Positions 29,876 to 40,498 of a stretch of 64,000 bases of DNA are shown piece after piece. This DNA is from Williamsoniiplasma luminosum. GTDB lineage: Bacteria; Bacillota_I; Bacilli_A; Mycoplasmatales; Mycoplasmataceae. The stretch covers positions 967,561-1,031,560 of the forward strand of contig NZ_CP024963.1 of the NCBI RefSeq assembly GCF_002803985.1, read 5' to 3'. Both the position numbers and the translations under genes were made by a program. The notes under the pieces were generated by a model that had not been told where the DNA came from, did not search any database, and was given only the letters and a program-made list of their open reading frames with translations. Position 1 is the first letter of the stretch, and each line of letters starts with the position of its first letter.

Positions 29876-30520
29876 TTAATTCACCTTCCTGTATTCTTTT
29901 AAAGTCGCTTGACCAGCTAATTGATCAGCCAATTCATTATAATGATCACCACTATGACCTTTGACTCAAACAAAATTTAATTTAACATCCTTTTGAATAT
30001 TTTGTGCAAATGCAACATATTCTTGGGTGTATGGTAAATTTGCTTTTCACTGACCAAGTGATCATTTGGCCACCCCAACATAATCATGATGGATAATTAA
30101 TTCTTTAATTTTATTGGATTGGGCAAATTTCATCGCGCGCTTAGCGCCTTCTAATTCACCAGCCACATTTCTCAAGGCCACAATGATTTGATTATCAAAT
30201 CGTTGGGACATTTTAATTACCTTGTCTTTTCACAGAATCACAGTGCCATAAGAATAAGTGTTGGTTAGTGGATCAAAACTCCCATCAGTATAAGCTAGTG
30301 CACAATCAGCATTTTCAATCATTTCAAAATTCTTTGAAATGATTGGTTTTTCAGGGGTCATTGAGGGTTTATTTTTCATGAAGTCTCAAGCTTCTTGTGG
30401 GGTTTTAAAAGATTTAAAAACAGCGTTTTTATAACCACTAATATAGTTTTGAACTTCGTCTCAATCTTCAAAAACTCCAGTTTTTCTGCCAGCTTTAACT
30501 GCATAAAATTTTTTACCCAT
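29876..30520 (-). CDS. rnhA: ribonuclease H with N-terminal viroplasmin-like hybrid-binding domain
   Basis: Cuts RNA in RNA-DNA hybrids. 214 residues. Residues about 1-50 (GKKFYAVKAGRKTGVF, YKNAVFKSF) match the hybrid-binding (Cauli_VI) domain of eukaryotic-type RNase HI. The catalytic domain has YTDGSFD, GELEGAKRA and HHDYVGVAKW. RBS and start are 11 nt after proS. Confidence 0.9.
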
Positions 30521-30531
30521 TGATTTATCTC

Positions 30532-31956
30532 CTAATATGCTCTTGCAAAATAAACTCTTAATGTTGAATCTTTTTGACAGTTAAAACATTTACCTTTGGT
30601 TTGTTCAACTCCAAATGGAATGCAACGTGAATTTGTTGATGTTTTCTTCTTAACATCTTCTTCACATGCGATTTCCCCACAAAACGGAACTAAAACTAAA
30701 CCTTGATTTGTGTCTAAAATTTTTTGATATTCTTCAATTGTTTCAGCATGACTTGTGCGTTGTTCACGATTGTCTAAAGCAATTTGATAAATGTTTTGAT
30801 CATAGGCTTTAATCATTGCTTCAACTGTTGTTTTGACTTGATCAAGTTTGACTAAGATTTTTTCTTTAGTATCACGTCTTGAAATTGTCACTTGACCATT
30901 TTCTAGATCACGAGGGCCGACTTCAATTCTAACCGGAATTCCTTTAATTTCAGCTTCTGAAATTTTAAATCCAAAACTTTTATCACTTTGATCAATATTG
31001 ATACGATATTGATCAAGTTCCTGTTGTAGTTTTGTACTTACATCTTGAATTTGATCAGTATTTTGGACATTAATAATTTGGACTTGAATCGGACTAACTT
31101 TACTTGGTAAAACTAAACCTGAATCATCTGAATGACTCATGATAATTGCCCCAATTAATCTTGTTGAAACTCCTCAAGAAGTTGAATATGCATATTCTCA
31201 TTTACCTTCATTATTTTGGAATTTAATATCATAAACTTTGGAAAAATTATTGCCAAAATAATGTGATGTTCCAGCTTGTAAAGCTTGACCATCATGCATC
31301 AATGATTCAATGGTATATGTTTCTTGAGCACCAGCAAATTTTTCATGTTCAGTTTTTTGTCCATTAATCACTGGGATCATTAAAACATCATTGGCAAAAT
31401 TACTATAAATTTCTAAAATTTTTAATGTTAATTTTTTTGCCTCTTCTTGATTGTTATGAATGGTGTGACCTTCTTGTCATAAAAATTCACTTGTTCTTAA
31501 AAATGGACGGGTGGTTTTTTCTCAACGCATCACGTTATTTCATTGGTTATATAGCAATGGTAAATCACGATATGATTTAACTTCTTTTTCAAAGAAGTTA
31601 GCCATTAAAACTTCACTAGTTGGTCTAATAAATAATTTTTCTTCTAAAATTTTATCTCCAACTTGGGTGACTGTTGCCATTTCTGGGGCAAATCCTTCGA
31701 TGTGAGATTTTTCTTTATTAAATAATGATTCGGGAATTAGTAATGGAAAATAAACATTTTCCACGCCAATTTTTTTGAATTCAAGATCTAAAATCTTTTG
31801 AATATTTTCTCAAATTGCATAACCGTATGGACGGAAAATTATTGTTCCTTTAACTGGACCATATTCGACTAGTTTTGCGTTCAAAACAACGTCTGTATAT
31901 CATTGTGAAAAATTCTTATCTCGTGGGGTAATTTTTTCTAATTGTTGTTTTTTCAT
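30532..31956 (-). CDS. proS: prolyl-tRNA synthetase, short (archaeal/eukaryotic-like) form
   Basis: Charges tRNA-Pro. 474 residues, class II. Motif 2 region in [16 protein letters not shown] and motif 3 near the [12 protein letters not shown] segment. It lacks the large insertion domain of typical bacterial ProRS and has the extra C-terminal domain (with Cys residues in KGKCFNCQK, ending in ARAY) of the short form found in Mollicutes. TAG stop. Starts 1 nt after the preceding gene. Confidence 0.95.
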
Positions 31957-31957
31957 T

Positions 31958-32623
31958 TTATTGTTCTCCTTCTTGATTCCAAATCGTTTTGTTGGTTGTG
32001 GAATTTAATGTGTTGTGGTCTTCTGGTTGCTTTCTTTCAATTTTGACAATCCCATCATTGCCTAAATAGACATCGATATTTAATTTTAATTCGTTAATTC
32101 TTTTTTTAATAATTTGATACATTTTCAAATCTTGAACTAATAGTCAATCAAAAGTTTCTGGATAAATATTTTCTGGAATATTGACCAAACTTTGAGCAAA
32201 ATCAAATAGTCAATCTTTTTGGGTTAATTCAGCTAATCGTTCGGGATTAATTCCAATCACGGCCATTGTTTTAGGATCAAACCCTTGAATATCATTTGTT
32301 CATTTCCAAAAGTAAGCTCGTGATGAATTATCAAATTCTAAATCAATCGATTCTTCATGTTGATGAAATGATCAAACAAAATAATATTTTTCTTCAGGGA
32401 GGGTTAAGTTATTTAACGTGTTAATCCCATTTTGAATAATGAATTCCAAGTTACGCAAATCTGTGTAAAACAAAAGTGATTCAACATTATGCTTTTTTAA
32501 AAGGTGTAAGATTTTTGTTTTTTCACTTTTGTTAATTGCAAAAATATTATTCATAAAAGCATCAGCAAGTGTCTTTTTTCGTTTACGTCGATATCTATCA
32601 ATTTTATTTTCTTTTATTTCCAT
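31958..32623 (-). CDS. unknown protein, possible DarT-like fold (221 aa)
   Basis: No firm family. The stretch LLFYTDLRNLEFIIQNGI resembles the N-terminal ADP-ribosyltransferase motif of DarT (DUF4433) proteins, Y-x-x-T-x-x-x-N-hydrophobic-x-x-hydrophobic-hydrophobic-x-x-G-I, and MAVIGINPERL resembles the following strand. The catalytic glutamate region is unclear and no macrodomain antitoxin is next to it. N-terminus is basic (KIDRYRRKRKK). First gene of the proS-lepA operon; its stop is 1 nt from the proS start. TGA tryptophans at FVW and FWKW. Confidence 0.55.
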
Positions 32624-32645
32624 AACAACCTTAATTCATATTTAA

Positions 32646-32651
32646 TATTAT
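32646..32651 (-). promoter_or_regulatory. -10 box for the proS-lepA operon
   Basis: TATAAT preceded by TTGG on the minus strand, about 23 bp upstream of the first start codon; it would produce a short leader. Confidence 0.55.
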
Positions 32652-32786
32652 ACCAATCACTTGATTTAATTCACAATAAAGTCATCCATCAAAATAATAT
32701 AAATAACAAATTTTGATGATCATTAATTTAAAACACACAAACAAGATCTCAACTAGCAAATGATTGCAAATTATTTGGTGTATAAA

Positions 32787-32809
32787 AAAAGCCATCAAAG
32801 ATGGCTTTT
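32787..32809 (-). terminator. orphan terminator, minus strand
   Basis: Stem AAAAGCCATC with GATGGCTTTT, loop AAA, followed on the minus strand by seven T. No annotated gene ends here; the transcript it ends would come from 32810-33010. Confidence 0.8.
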
Positions 32810-32812
32810 GAC

Positions 32813-32919
32813 ATTAATTGAGCAACATCACCCGGAAGGAATTTCAAAAATTATTATGAAAACTGGCTAAGTTGAATTTTGATTTCTCTCTCAAAAAATA
32901 AAATTACGACTCAATTAAT
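32813..32919 (-). ncRNA. candidate structured RNA or leader element
   Basis: ATTAATTGAG at 32813-32822 is perfectly complementary to CTCAATTAAT at 32910-32919, and the minus-strand terminator follows 3 nt after the element. TA-rich sequence that could hold a promoter lies just upstream. It sits before the proS operon on the same strand, so it may be a small RNA or a leader that controls transcription. No known family could be matched. Confidence 0.4.
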
Positions 32920-33017
32920 ACTTATTAAGTATATAAAATAAATTTAGAAAATAAAAGTTTTTTTTACAAAAAATTAAAAAAACTTTTTCTACACCATGAT
33001 CATTTTTAAGCAAAATA

Positions 33018-33038
33018 AAAACCATCAATGATGGTTTT
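33018..33038 (-). terminator. terminator of tRNA-Ser(GCT)
   Basis: Stem AAAACCATC with GATGGTTTT, loop AAT, T-run on both strands, 12 bp after the tRNA 3' end. Confidence 0.85.
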
Positions 33039-33049
33039 TTGTATTTAAC

Positions 33050-33139
33050 TGGCGGACTGAAAGGGGTTCGAACCCTTGCGCCGAAAATCGACCTAACACC
33101 TTAGCAGGGTGCCCTCTTAACCAACTTGAGTATCAGCCC
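33050..33139 (-). tRNA. tRNA-Ser (anticodon GCT)
   Basis: 90 nt with encoded CCA. Acceptor GGGCTGA pairs with TCAGTCC (one G-T pair). Anticodon loop CTGCTAA gives GCT. Long variable arm typical of serine tRNA. Confidence 0.95.
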
Positions 33140-33153
33140 AATAATACTTTTAA

Positions 33154-33159
33154 ATTATA
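33154..33159 (-). promoter_or_regulatory. -10 box of tRNA-Ser
   Basis: TATAAT followed by TTAAAAGTATT directly before the tRNA; the same downstream sequence follows the -10 boxes at 46214 and 50833. Confidence 0.55.
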
Positions 33160-33274
33160 CAAGAAATAAGCGTAAAATGAAAAACAAAGTTGATTACAAT
33201 TTTCTTTGCTTTAAAAATTAATCATTTTGATCAGTGAATAACAATTCTTAATCATGATTATTTAAAAAATAAAA

Positions 33275-33295
33275 AGCCAAACAATGTTTGGCTTG
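33275..33295 (-). terminator. terminator of the repeat lipoprotein
   Basis: Stem AAGCCAAAC with GTTTGGCTT, loop AAT, T-run on the minus strand. It is 170 bp after the stop codon. Confidence 0.75.
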
Positions 33296-33466
33296 ATATT
33301 GATAAAAATCTAGGACTTTAATAATTTCTGATTGGGTTTTAAATTTCGTTTTTGATTCAATTTCTCTTAAAATAAGAAGGTAATTTATCATCTAATAATG
33401 CATTTATTAAATACATTTTAAGAAAGAATTGAATGGTCAAAAAGAATTTTATTCACATTCAAGAGA

Positions 33467-36400
33467 TTATGCAACAACCTGAATTGTAATTGTTCCGATT
33501 AATTTTGCAGCACCAGTTGTTGATGGGTTAACAGTAACTTGGTTTCCAGCAGTTGCTGATGATCCAACGAACACTAGATCTGCCATCGTAATTTGTGAAC
33601 AACCAGGTAAGTTTTTAATTAAGTTTCAAACGCCTGTCATATATGTTCCTGGAGTTGTACCGACAGTAATTGCTGATGGAGTAACACCTGCAATACTTGC
33701 TCTACCTACAGTTATTGTGAATGAATCAGTCATTTTTGAACTTCCTTTTGCTGATGGGTTAACAGTAATTGTTGCTCCAGCATTTGATGTTCCTGTAATG
33801 TCCAAGTCATCAGCTGTAATTGTTGATAATCCAGTTAATGCCTGAATTTGAGTTAAAATAGTTGTTTTAGCAACCTCAAAACTTGTCCCAGCATTGACCA
33901 CGATTGTACCAACTCCAGTAGCAATACTTGTTTTGCCCTGAACAATTGTTCTAGTTCCTAACAGTTTTGTAGAACCGCTTAATGAAGGTTTAATAGTGAT
34001 TGTTGCTCCAGCAGTAGTTGAACCTGTAATGTCTAAATCATCAGCTGTAATTGTTGATAATCCAGGTATTCCTCGAATGGCAGTTACAATTGATGCACTA
34101 GCTGTTACAAAGTTTGAATCCAAAGTAATGGTTGGCATTGCAATAGTAGAAATATCAACTCTTTGGACAGTGATTGTAAATGAACCAGTTAATTTTGCAG
34201 ATCCGGCATTTGTTGGTCTAACAATGATTGATGCACCAGGATTTACTGTTCCAATTAGTTCAAAATCATCAACTGTGATTGAACCACAACCAGTTAATTC
34301 TTTAATTCTATTTAAAATAGTTGTTTCGTGATCATTTATGTCTGAACCCGCAAGAATAGTTGGTTTACTAATAGCATTGATATCTGCTTTATTTATATTT
34401 ATTGTAAATGAACCAGTTAATTTTGCAGTACCAGCACTAGTTGGTCTAACAATGATTGATGCACCAGGAGTGCTTGAACCTATTATTTCAAAATCTGCAT
34501 TTGTAATTGCTCTCCCACCAGATATTGCTTGAATTCTAGTTAAAATTGTAGCTTTATGATCTTGTGGGTTTGTACCTGCAACAATTGTTGGTGGTGCAAT
34601 ATTTTCAAGATTTATTTTATCAACAATCACTGTAATTGTTCCAGTTAGTTTTGGTGTTCCAGCATTTGATACCGTTACTGTTAATGTTTCTCCAGCAAGA
34701 GCTTCACCAGTCACAGTGATATCACCACCACTGATTGCTGAACAACCAGATTTTTGTTGGATTTCAGTTAAAATAATACTTTTCGCATTTTGATCTGTTG
34801 TCCCTGCAGGAATAGTTGGAACTATTACATCAGAAATGTTTGCTCTACCAACTCTTGCTGTAATAGATCCTTCTAGCTTTGAAGCTCCAGAAGCTGTTGA
34901 TGGGGTAATAGTTAATTCTGTTCCAGCATTAATTCTACCTCCAACATCACCAGTTACAGTAAGGTCAGTTTTGGCAATTGTTGAACAACCAGGAAGATTT
35001 CGAATTTTTTCTAAAATTGTTTGTTTTACATCATCCACTGATACTCCCGGAATTATTAATGGTGCAATAACACCATTAATATTTGCTTTTTCAACAACAA
35101 TTGAAATTGTTCCAGTTAGTTTTGAAGTTCCAGAAGTTGTTGATGGAGTAACAGTGATTGTTGCTCCGGCATTTGTTGATCCAACAAATGTTAAATCACC
35201 CATTTGAATTTGATCACAACCAGGTAATCCCTTGATTGTATTTAAAATAGTTGTTTTATGAGCTTCAATATCTGAACCTGGTTGAATGACTGGTTTGGGA
35301 ATAGCACCAATTGCTGCTTTAGCAACAATTATGGTAATTGAACCAGTTAGTTTTGAAGTCCCAGATGTTGTTGATGGAGTAACAGTGATTGTTGTTCCAG
35401 CATGTGTTGTACCTGCCAAATCAATATCATCTGTTGTAATTTCTGAACAACCACGAATTGCTTGAATAGTTCTTAAAATAGCACTTTTTGCATCATCTCT
35501 CGGTGTTCCAGCAGCAATAGTTGGCATTGCAGTACCAGTAATACCAACTTTTGCAACAGTAATTGTCATTGTTCCAGTTAGTTTTGCAGCCCCAGCTGCT
35601 GATGGAATAACCGTGATGATTCCCCCAGCCCCAGTTGAACCTTCAAACACTAGATCGTTTTGAGTAATTTGTGAACAACCAGCAATTCTTTTAATTTCAT
35701 TGCCAGTGAATCAATCTTTGATTCCTTGCATTGATACACCTTGAGTATAAGAAGGTAGAGATTTTGTAATATCTGCTTTTTCAACAACAATTGAAATTGT
35801 TCCAGTTAGTTTTGCAACACCAGAAGCTGTTGATGGAGTAACTGTAATTCTTGATCCAGCATGTGTTGCACCAGCAAATGTTAAATCATTTTTTACAATT
35901 TCTGAACAACCAGGTAATTTTTGAATCTCAGTTAAAATAGTTTCTTTATGCGCATCTAGATCTGAACCTGCAGCAATTGTTGGTTTCTTAATAATACTAA
36001 TATTTGCCTTACCAACTTCTAAAGTAATTGCACTTGGTGTTTTCAATTTTGTTGAACCAACAATTGCTGAAATTGTGATTGTTGATCCAGGCATTGCAAT
36101 TTCATTTAATCTTGAAATTGTATAGTCAACACCTTTTTGTGCTCCTGCAATTAATTTTTCAAGTGCTTGTTGAATTTTAGTTTCAACACTTGCTTTTGGT
36201 TCAGCAATTTCAATTGTTGGAATTGCAGCATCTGTCAATAATTTACGTTCAATAATCTCAAATGTGAAGCTATCTTTCAGTTTGCCTGATTCAACTTTAG
36301 CAGTTACTGTTACTTTTCCACCAACAACTGTGCTTAATAATCCGGCAATTACATAATCATTATTAAAAGTTGCAGTTGGAGCAACTTTGATGATTTCTGC

Positions 36401-37135
36401 TTGAATTTTAGCGCGAATTCCTGCTTGACCTTCTCCATCATAAGTTGTTGGGATCACAATTTTTGCAATTGATGGTCTAGTATCTGTAACTACATCGAAA
36501 GTAAAACTACCTTCAATAATTTTAGAGTCTGGTTTTGCTTTAACTGTTACAGTTCCTCTTTTAACAATTCTGCTTAATCCTTCAATTGTATAATCACGAT
36601 TTAGAACGATTTTTTGACCATTGATTTTGCTGCTAATTGCAGCATTAATTCGAGCTTCAATGTTAACTTGAGTATCACTATTATAAGCTATAATTCTAAC
36701 TCCACGAATATTAGTTTTTTCAATATTGATTGAAAAAACTTGTCCAAATCAAACTTTTTCACCTTTTGATTTTGGGCTAGCATCAATTCCTTTTAACCTG
36801 AAAAATGTTCTTCCTGTTTTTTCCTTAGCCATAACTGTGATTTTTGCTGGAGCTGGTTGAGATCCATCACGAGTCATTGTTGTTTGTTTAGGGACAAACT
36901 TAACATCTAATAATTTCTCATCTGATGAAAGTGGTTCACCATTTTTGTTCACTTCTAAAACTGTTATTGATTTATATTTATCAACTAAAGATGCTTTAAC
37001 ATCGATACTGTGTGTGCCTGTTGGGGCAACTTTTAAATCGAAATTTTGATTGGGTTCATCACCACACGCAACAACAGTTGCGGCTGTTGTAACAACCATT
37101 CCGATACTACCTAGTAGTCCTAATAATTTTTTCAT
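33467..37135 (-). CDS. surface lipoprotein with about 14 tandem ~70-80-residue repeats (1222 aa)
   Basis: Leader MKKLLGLLGSIGM and lipobox TVVAC (Cys24), so lipid-anchored and exposed. After ~110 residues come about 14 repeats. A consensus unit reads: PTI-x-AG, a helix-like segment ending LPGCS-I, DL-x-x-x-G, AGA-x-ITV-x-PS, and KLTGS-x-TI-V-KA-I. The first two or three units are more divergent; the later ones share close DNA similarity. Most have one Cys in a conserved LPGCS or GCSEI spot. Function unknown; adhesion or variable surface coat is likely from its form. RBS and promoter lie inside a 151-bp inverted repeat shared with the divergent lipoprotein gene. Confidence 0.88.
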
Positions 37136-37251
37136 TTTTTACCTAATTTTTCCTTTACCGTTTCTCTTTGAAATTTCGTTTTCTCTTCAAAATTTTCATT
37201 CGTTTTACAAAATACATAATAAAGGAATTTTAAAAAATAAAATGCTTTTTT
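37101..37251. repeat. left arm of a 151-bp perfect inverted repeat
   Basis: Covers the first 35 bases of the 33467-37135 gene, its ribosome-binding region and 116 bp upstream. Read by eye it is identical in reverse complement to 38049-38199 over its full length without gaps. Confidence 0.9.
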
Positions 37252-38048
37252 TCGCTTTTTTAAAAAATCTTTCGGGTTTATTTACTATCTGAATTTTTAT
37301 TTTCTAAACCCATGAAAATCATAAAAAAGCGAAAAAAAAGGTTATTTTAGGCTTTTTAAGATTTTTGTTGAAAATATTGATAAAAAAAATAGTTTTTTTC
37401 AACTTTTTAAAAAAATGAAAAAGATGTTTTTTACGCTAACTGATTACAAAATTAGATGTGAAGAAATTGACCGAGATTACTTGTTTTGAGCAATTTTATA
37501 AAAATTGTTTCTTTGTTTTGAAGTTTCAAGATTAGAACAGTTCAAAATTTATTAATATCTAATGATGCTTAGTCCGGTTTTTCCAGTCAATGTTGATAGT
37601 TCAAAATGAGATATTGTTATGATCTTGTTCATATTCATTTCATTAATTAAGAAATCGTACTTCGTCTTGCTCACTTATTCTTTGATCAAAAAACTTTTAA
37701 ATTTTAAAATTAAAAGTTCTTAAATTTTTGGATAACAATCTAATAGGTATGTATGCAAAAAAAATGAACTATATTGTTAAGATATCTCAAAAGCAATTAA
37801 AATAATTAATTATCTATTCAACACACCATTTCTGTTTGTAACGCTCTTGGATTCAAATTCAAACTTTTTAATTAACACGATTTTCATTTTTTAGAAATGA
37901 CAAAAAAATTGAATTTTTTGCCAATATTTGCCATAAAAATTTCAAAATGATTTAAACTTTTGCTTTTTTTGAATTTTTGAATTTTTGTGAGTTTGAACAA
38001 TTAAATTCTCGCCTCTAAAAAACCTATAAATATTTTTTCAAAAAATTC
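37252..38048. other. spacer between divergent lipoprotein genes, with a decayed DUF285 repeat
   Basis: About 800 bp of very AT-rich DNA with no intact gene. Around 37580-37650 the + strand reads PVNVDSSKWDIVM, resembling the BspA-like repeat core (DISKWDVSKVTNM) found in the gene on the right. It looks like a remnant of a lipoprotein gene. Several A-tracts. Confidence 0.5.
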
Positions 38049-38199
38049 AAAAAAGCATTTTATTTTTTAAAATTCCTTTATTATGTATTTTGTAAAACGA
38101 ATGAAAATTTTGAAGAGAAAACGAAATTTCAAAGAGAAACGGTAAAGGAAAAATTAGGTAAAAAATGAAAAAATTATTAGGACTACTAGGTAGTATCGG
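38049..38199. repeat. right arm of the 151-bp perfect inverted repeat
   Basis: Covers 116 bp upstream and the first 35 bases of the 38165-40030 gene. A TATTAT box at 38079-38084 lies inside it, so both genes probably carry the same promoter and leader. Confidence 0.9.
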
Positions 38200-40030
38200 G
38201 ATGACCGCAACAACAGCTACAGCTGTTGTTTCTTGTGGTGGTGAAACATCAAAATTAGATGTTGAAAGTATTAAAACAAAAGTTGAAGCTCATGATGGAA
38301 CAACAAAAGAAGCTATCAAAGCAAATATTCATAGAGAAATTATCAAAATTGCACCAAGGGCAGTAATGGATCGAGATTATGAAGTTCTTGGATTACGTGG
38401 ATCTGCAAACACTGGAGAAATTACAGTTAAAGCAAAATCAACTAGTGTCAGACTTAAGGGTGAATTTAAATTCCACATCGTAAAAAGAACAACAATTAAT
38501 GGTTTGAAGATTCAAACCAATTTAGGAGGTTTAAATGACAAAACTGATAGTTCAATTAAAGCTGCTTTTATTGGTAAAAACCCACAATTTAAAGGTTTAA
38601 CAATTAACCATTTAAAAATTGTTGCCTCAACAGATAATGAGGCAACAATTGAAATTTTAAGCGATACAAAAACTCATAAAGGCGCTGTTGATGTAAGTTT
38701 TTCAATTAAAAAAATCCTTGGGGGTGTTGCTGGATTGAGTTTAGCATTGGGTAGTATGAATCATAATGAACCAGAAGCAATTCTTGACAAATTTATTCAA
38801 ATAAACCAAGATAAAAATTTATTCAAAGAAGATTTAGAAATTGTTGGAAACCCAACTGCAATTGGGGCTCAAATTCGCGTTAAAGCTAGTTCTCCAATTT
38901 ATCAAGGTGTTGTAAACATTACATTTGCAATTAAAAAAATGTTAAATGAAATTCCATTAGACAAAAGAGATCTAAAAACAATTGTAAAACAGAGCGACGA
39001 ATCTGATAACGCAGCTATTGCCCGTGTTTTAAACGATAATAATCCAAACTTGAATCTTACAGTGAACGATTTCACTTGAATTGGGACAGCTTATGGTTTA
39101 ACTATTATTGCAACTCCAACATCACCAAACTTCCAAGGTTCAGTTGATTGTACATTAACCAATAATATTTATAGAAGCTTAAGCCCAACAACAAACAAGT
39201 GACACCACCAATTCGGCGATACAGTAGAAATAGGTTCTGGCTCTGGTTTTTATGTGAGAGTTTCCGAAATTACTCATCTTGGGTGAGATGCGACCGGTAA
39301 AGCACTACGAGTTCATGACGAAGTTACAAAAGTACCAAACTATATCAACCCAAAAATAACTAGTTTAGAAGGCTTGTTCGAAGATGCTGTATTATTTAAT
39401 GGCGATATTTCAAAATGAGATGTTTCAAAAGTGACTAATATGAAGAAAATGTTTAAAAGAGCCCTATTATTTAATGGTGACATATCAAAATGAGACGTTT
39501 CAAAAGTTACCAATATGGATGACATGTTTAATAATGCAGCTGAATTTAATGGGGATATTTCAAAATGAGATGTTTCAAAAGTGACTAGTATGGCTAGAAT
39601 GTTTTATAGAACAGCTGAATTTAATGGTGACATATCAAATTGAGATGTTTCAAAAGTAACTAGCATGCATGCTATGTTTGACCGATCACATAAATTTAAT
39701 CAAGATATTTCAAAATGAGATGTTTCAAAAGTTACCGATATGGAATGAATGTTTTATGATGCCTATCAATTTAATCAAGATATTTCAAAATGAGATGTTT
39801 CAGAAGTAACTAGTATGCAAGCTATGTTTGAGAACACACATAAATTTAATCAAGATATTTCGAAATGAGATGTTTCAAAAGTAAGTAATATGAAAAAAAT
39901 GTTTAATAATGCACAAGCGTTTAGTCAAGATATTTCAAAATGGAATGTTGCTAGAGTTACTAATAGTGCAAACTTTGCTAATAAATTAACTTCAGCTTGA
40001 CCCACTAATTTTAGACCAGTTTTTAAATAG
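38165..40030 (+). CDS. lipoprotein with eight BspA-like (DUF285) repeats (621 aa)
   Basis: Leader MKKLLGLLGSIGM, lipobox VVSC (Cys24). Residues about 30-110 match the ~70-residue module of the two neighbouring lipoproteins (EIIKIAP, DRDYEVLGL, ITVKAKS, LKGEFKF). From about residue 400 to 605 are eight 25-residue repeats of form F-x-x-A-x-x-FN-G/Q-DISKWDVSKVTNM, typical of mycoplasma BspA-like surface proteins. Most repeat tryptophans are TGA. The last repeat is degenerate and the gene ends TAG. Terminator at 40092. Probably surface adhesion; not proven. Confidence 0.9.
39362..39970 (+). repeat. eight tandem 75-bp BspA-like repeats
   Basis: Each unit encodes 25 residues with the core DISKWDVSKVTNM; units 1 to 4 and 5 to 8 differ in the FNGD versus FNQD variant. 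DNA similarity between units is high enough for slippage or recombination. Confidence 0.85.
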
Positions 40031-40091
40031 ATTTCAACTTCAACATTAAGATCTTTTATCTAGTTTAATAAAAAAATGTCTATGTATTTTG

Positions 40092-40109
40092 ACACCAGTA
40101 ATCTGGTGT
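40092..40109 (+). terminator. terminator of the BspA-like lipoprotein
   Basis: Stem ACACCAG with CTGGTGT, loop TAAT, then six T. Confidence 0.85.
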
Positions 40110-40261
40110 TTTTTATATCCATTTGTGTTTTACCATATTTGATTATGTTAATTATGTTTTATGAAATAAAAATTGTTTGAGTTATAGATCTTAGTCAAGA
40201 AAAACTAGATTAAGTCAACAATATAATGTTTCATTTTAATTACTTATATTAGAATATAAAA

Positions 40262-40310
40262 AACCAAACTTATTTTCTTGTCAATAAACTGACAAGTGAT
40301 AAGTTTGGTT
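40262..40310 (-). terminator. compound-hairpin terminator of the 40499-41680 lipoprotein
   Basis: Outer stem AACCAAACTTA with TAAGTTTGGTT and inner stem CTTGTCA with TGACAAG, followed on the minus strand by TTTTTT. Confidence 0.7.
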
Positions 40311-40498
40311 CATATTTAATAAAAGCTTTTAAAATAAATACATATTCTTTAAATTAAGAATTTTATAATTTGTATTTATATCGACTAATTTAATAAAGTG
40401 GTTATAAATTTAATAACTATTAAATCTATTAATCTAATTAATTTGCGAATAACCTAATTTATTTTTAAATTATGATAATTTAAAGAACTATTAGATTG

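Larger units (their letters stand above)
32624..33049. other. intergenic region with candidate structured RNA and two terminators
   Basis: No protein gene. Contains the promoter of the proS operon, a terminator (32787-32809), a 107-nt element closed by a 10-bp inverted repeat (32813-32919), a 15-bp palindrome ATACTTATTAAGTAT (32918-32932), and the terminator of tRNA-Ser (33018-33038). Confidence 0.6.
33140..33466. other. intergenic region without gene
   Basis: Holds the tRNA-Ser promoter and the terminator of the repeat lipoprotein. Nothing else recognised. Confidence 0.6.
40031..40498. other. intergenic region between convergent lipoprotein genes
   Basis: Holds one terminator for each gene (40092-40109 for the + gene, 40262-40310 for the minus gene) and AT-rich filler. 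No gene recognised. Confidence 0.6.

Noticed and set aside
32826..32840. CCGGAAGGAA on the + strand as SRP RNA core
   Set aside because: The preceding GTCAGG and the following AGCAG of the SRP domain IV are missing, and the terminator is on the opposite strand.
32790..32850. GGGTGATGTTGC as a T-box element
   Set aside because: It differs from the AGGGTGGNACCGCG consensus at several positions, and no specifier stem was found.
33996..35207. Long + strand ORFs opposite the repeat lipoprotein
   Set aside because: They arise from the regular repeat codon pattern on the other strand; no start signals or family match.
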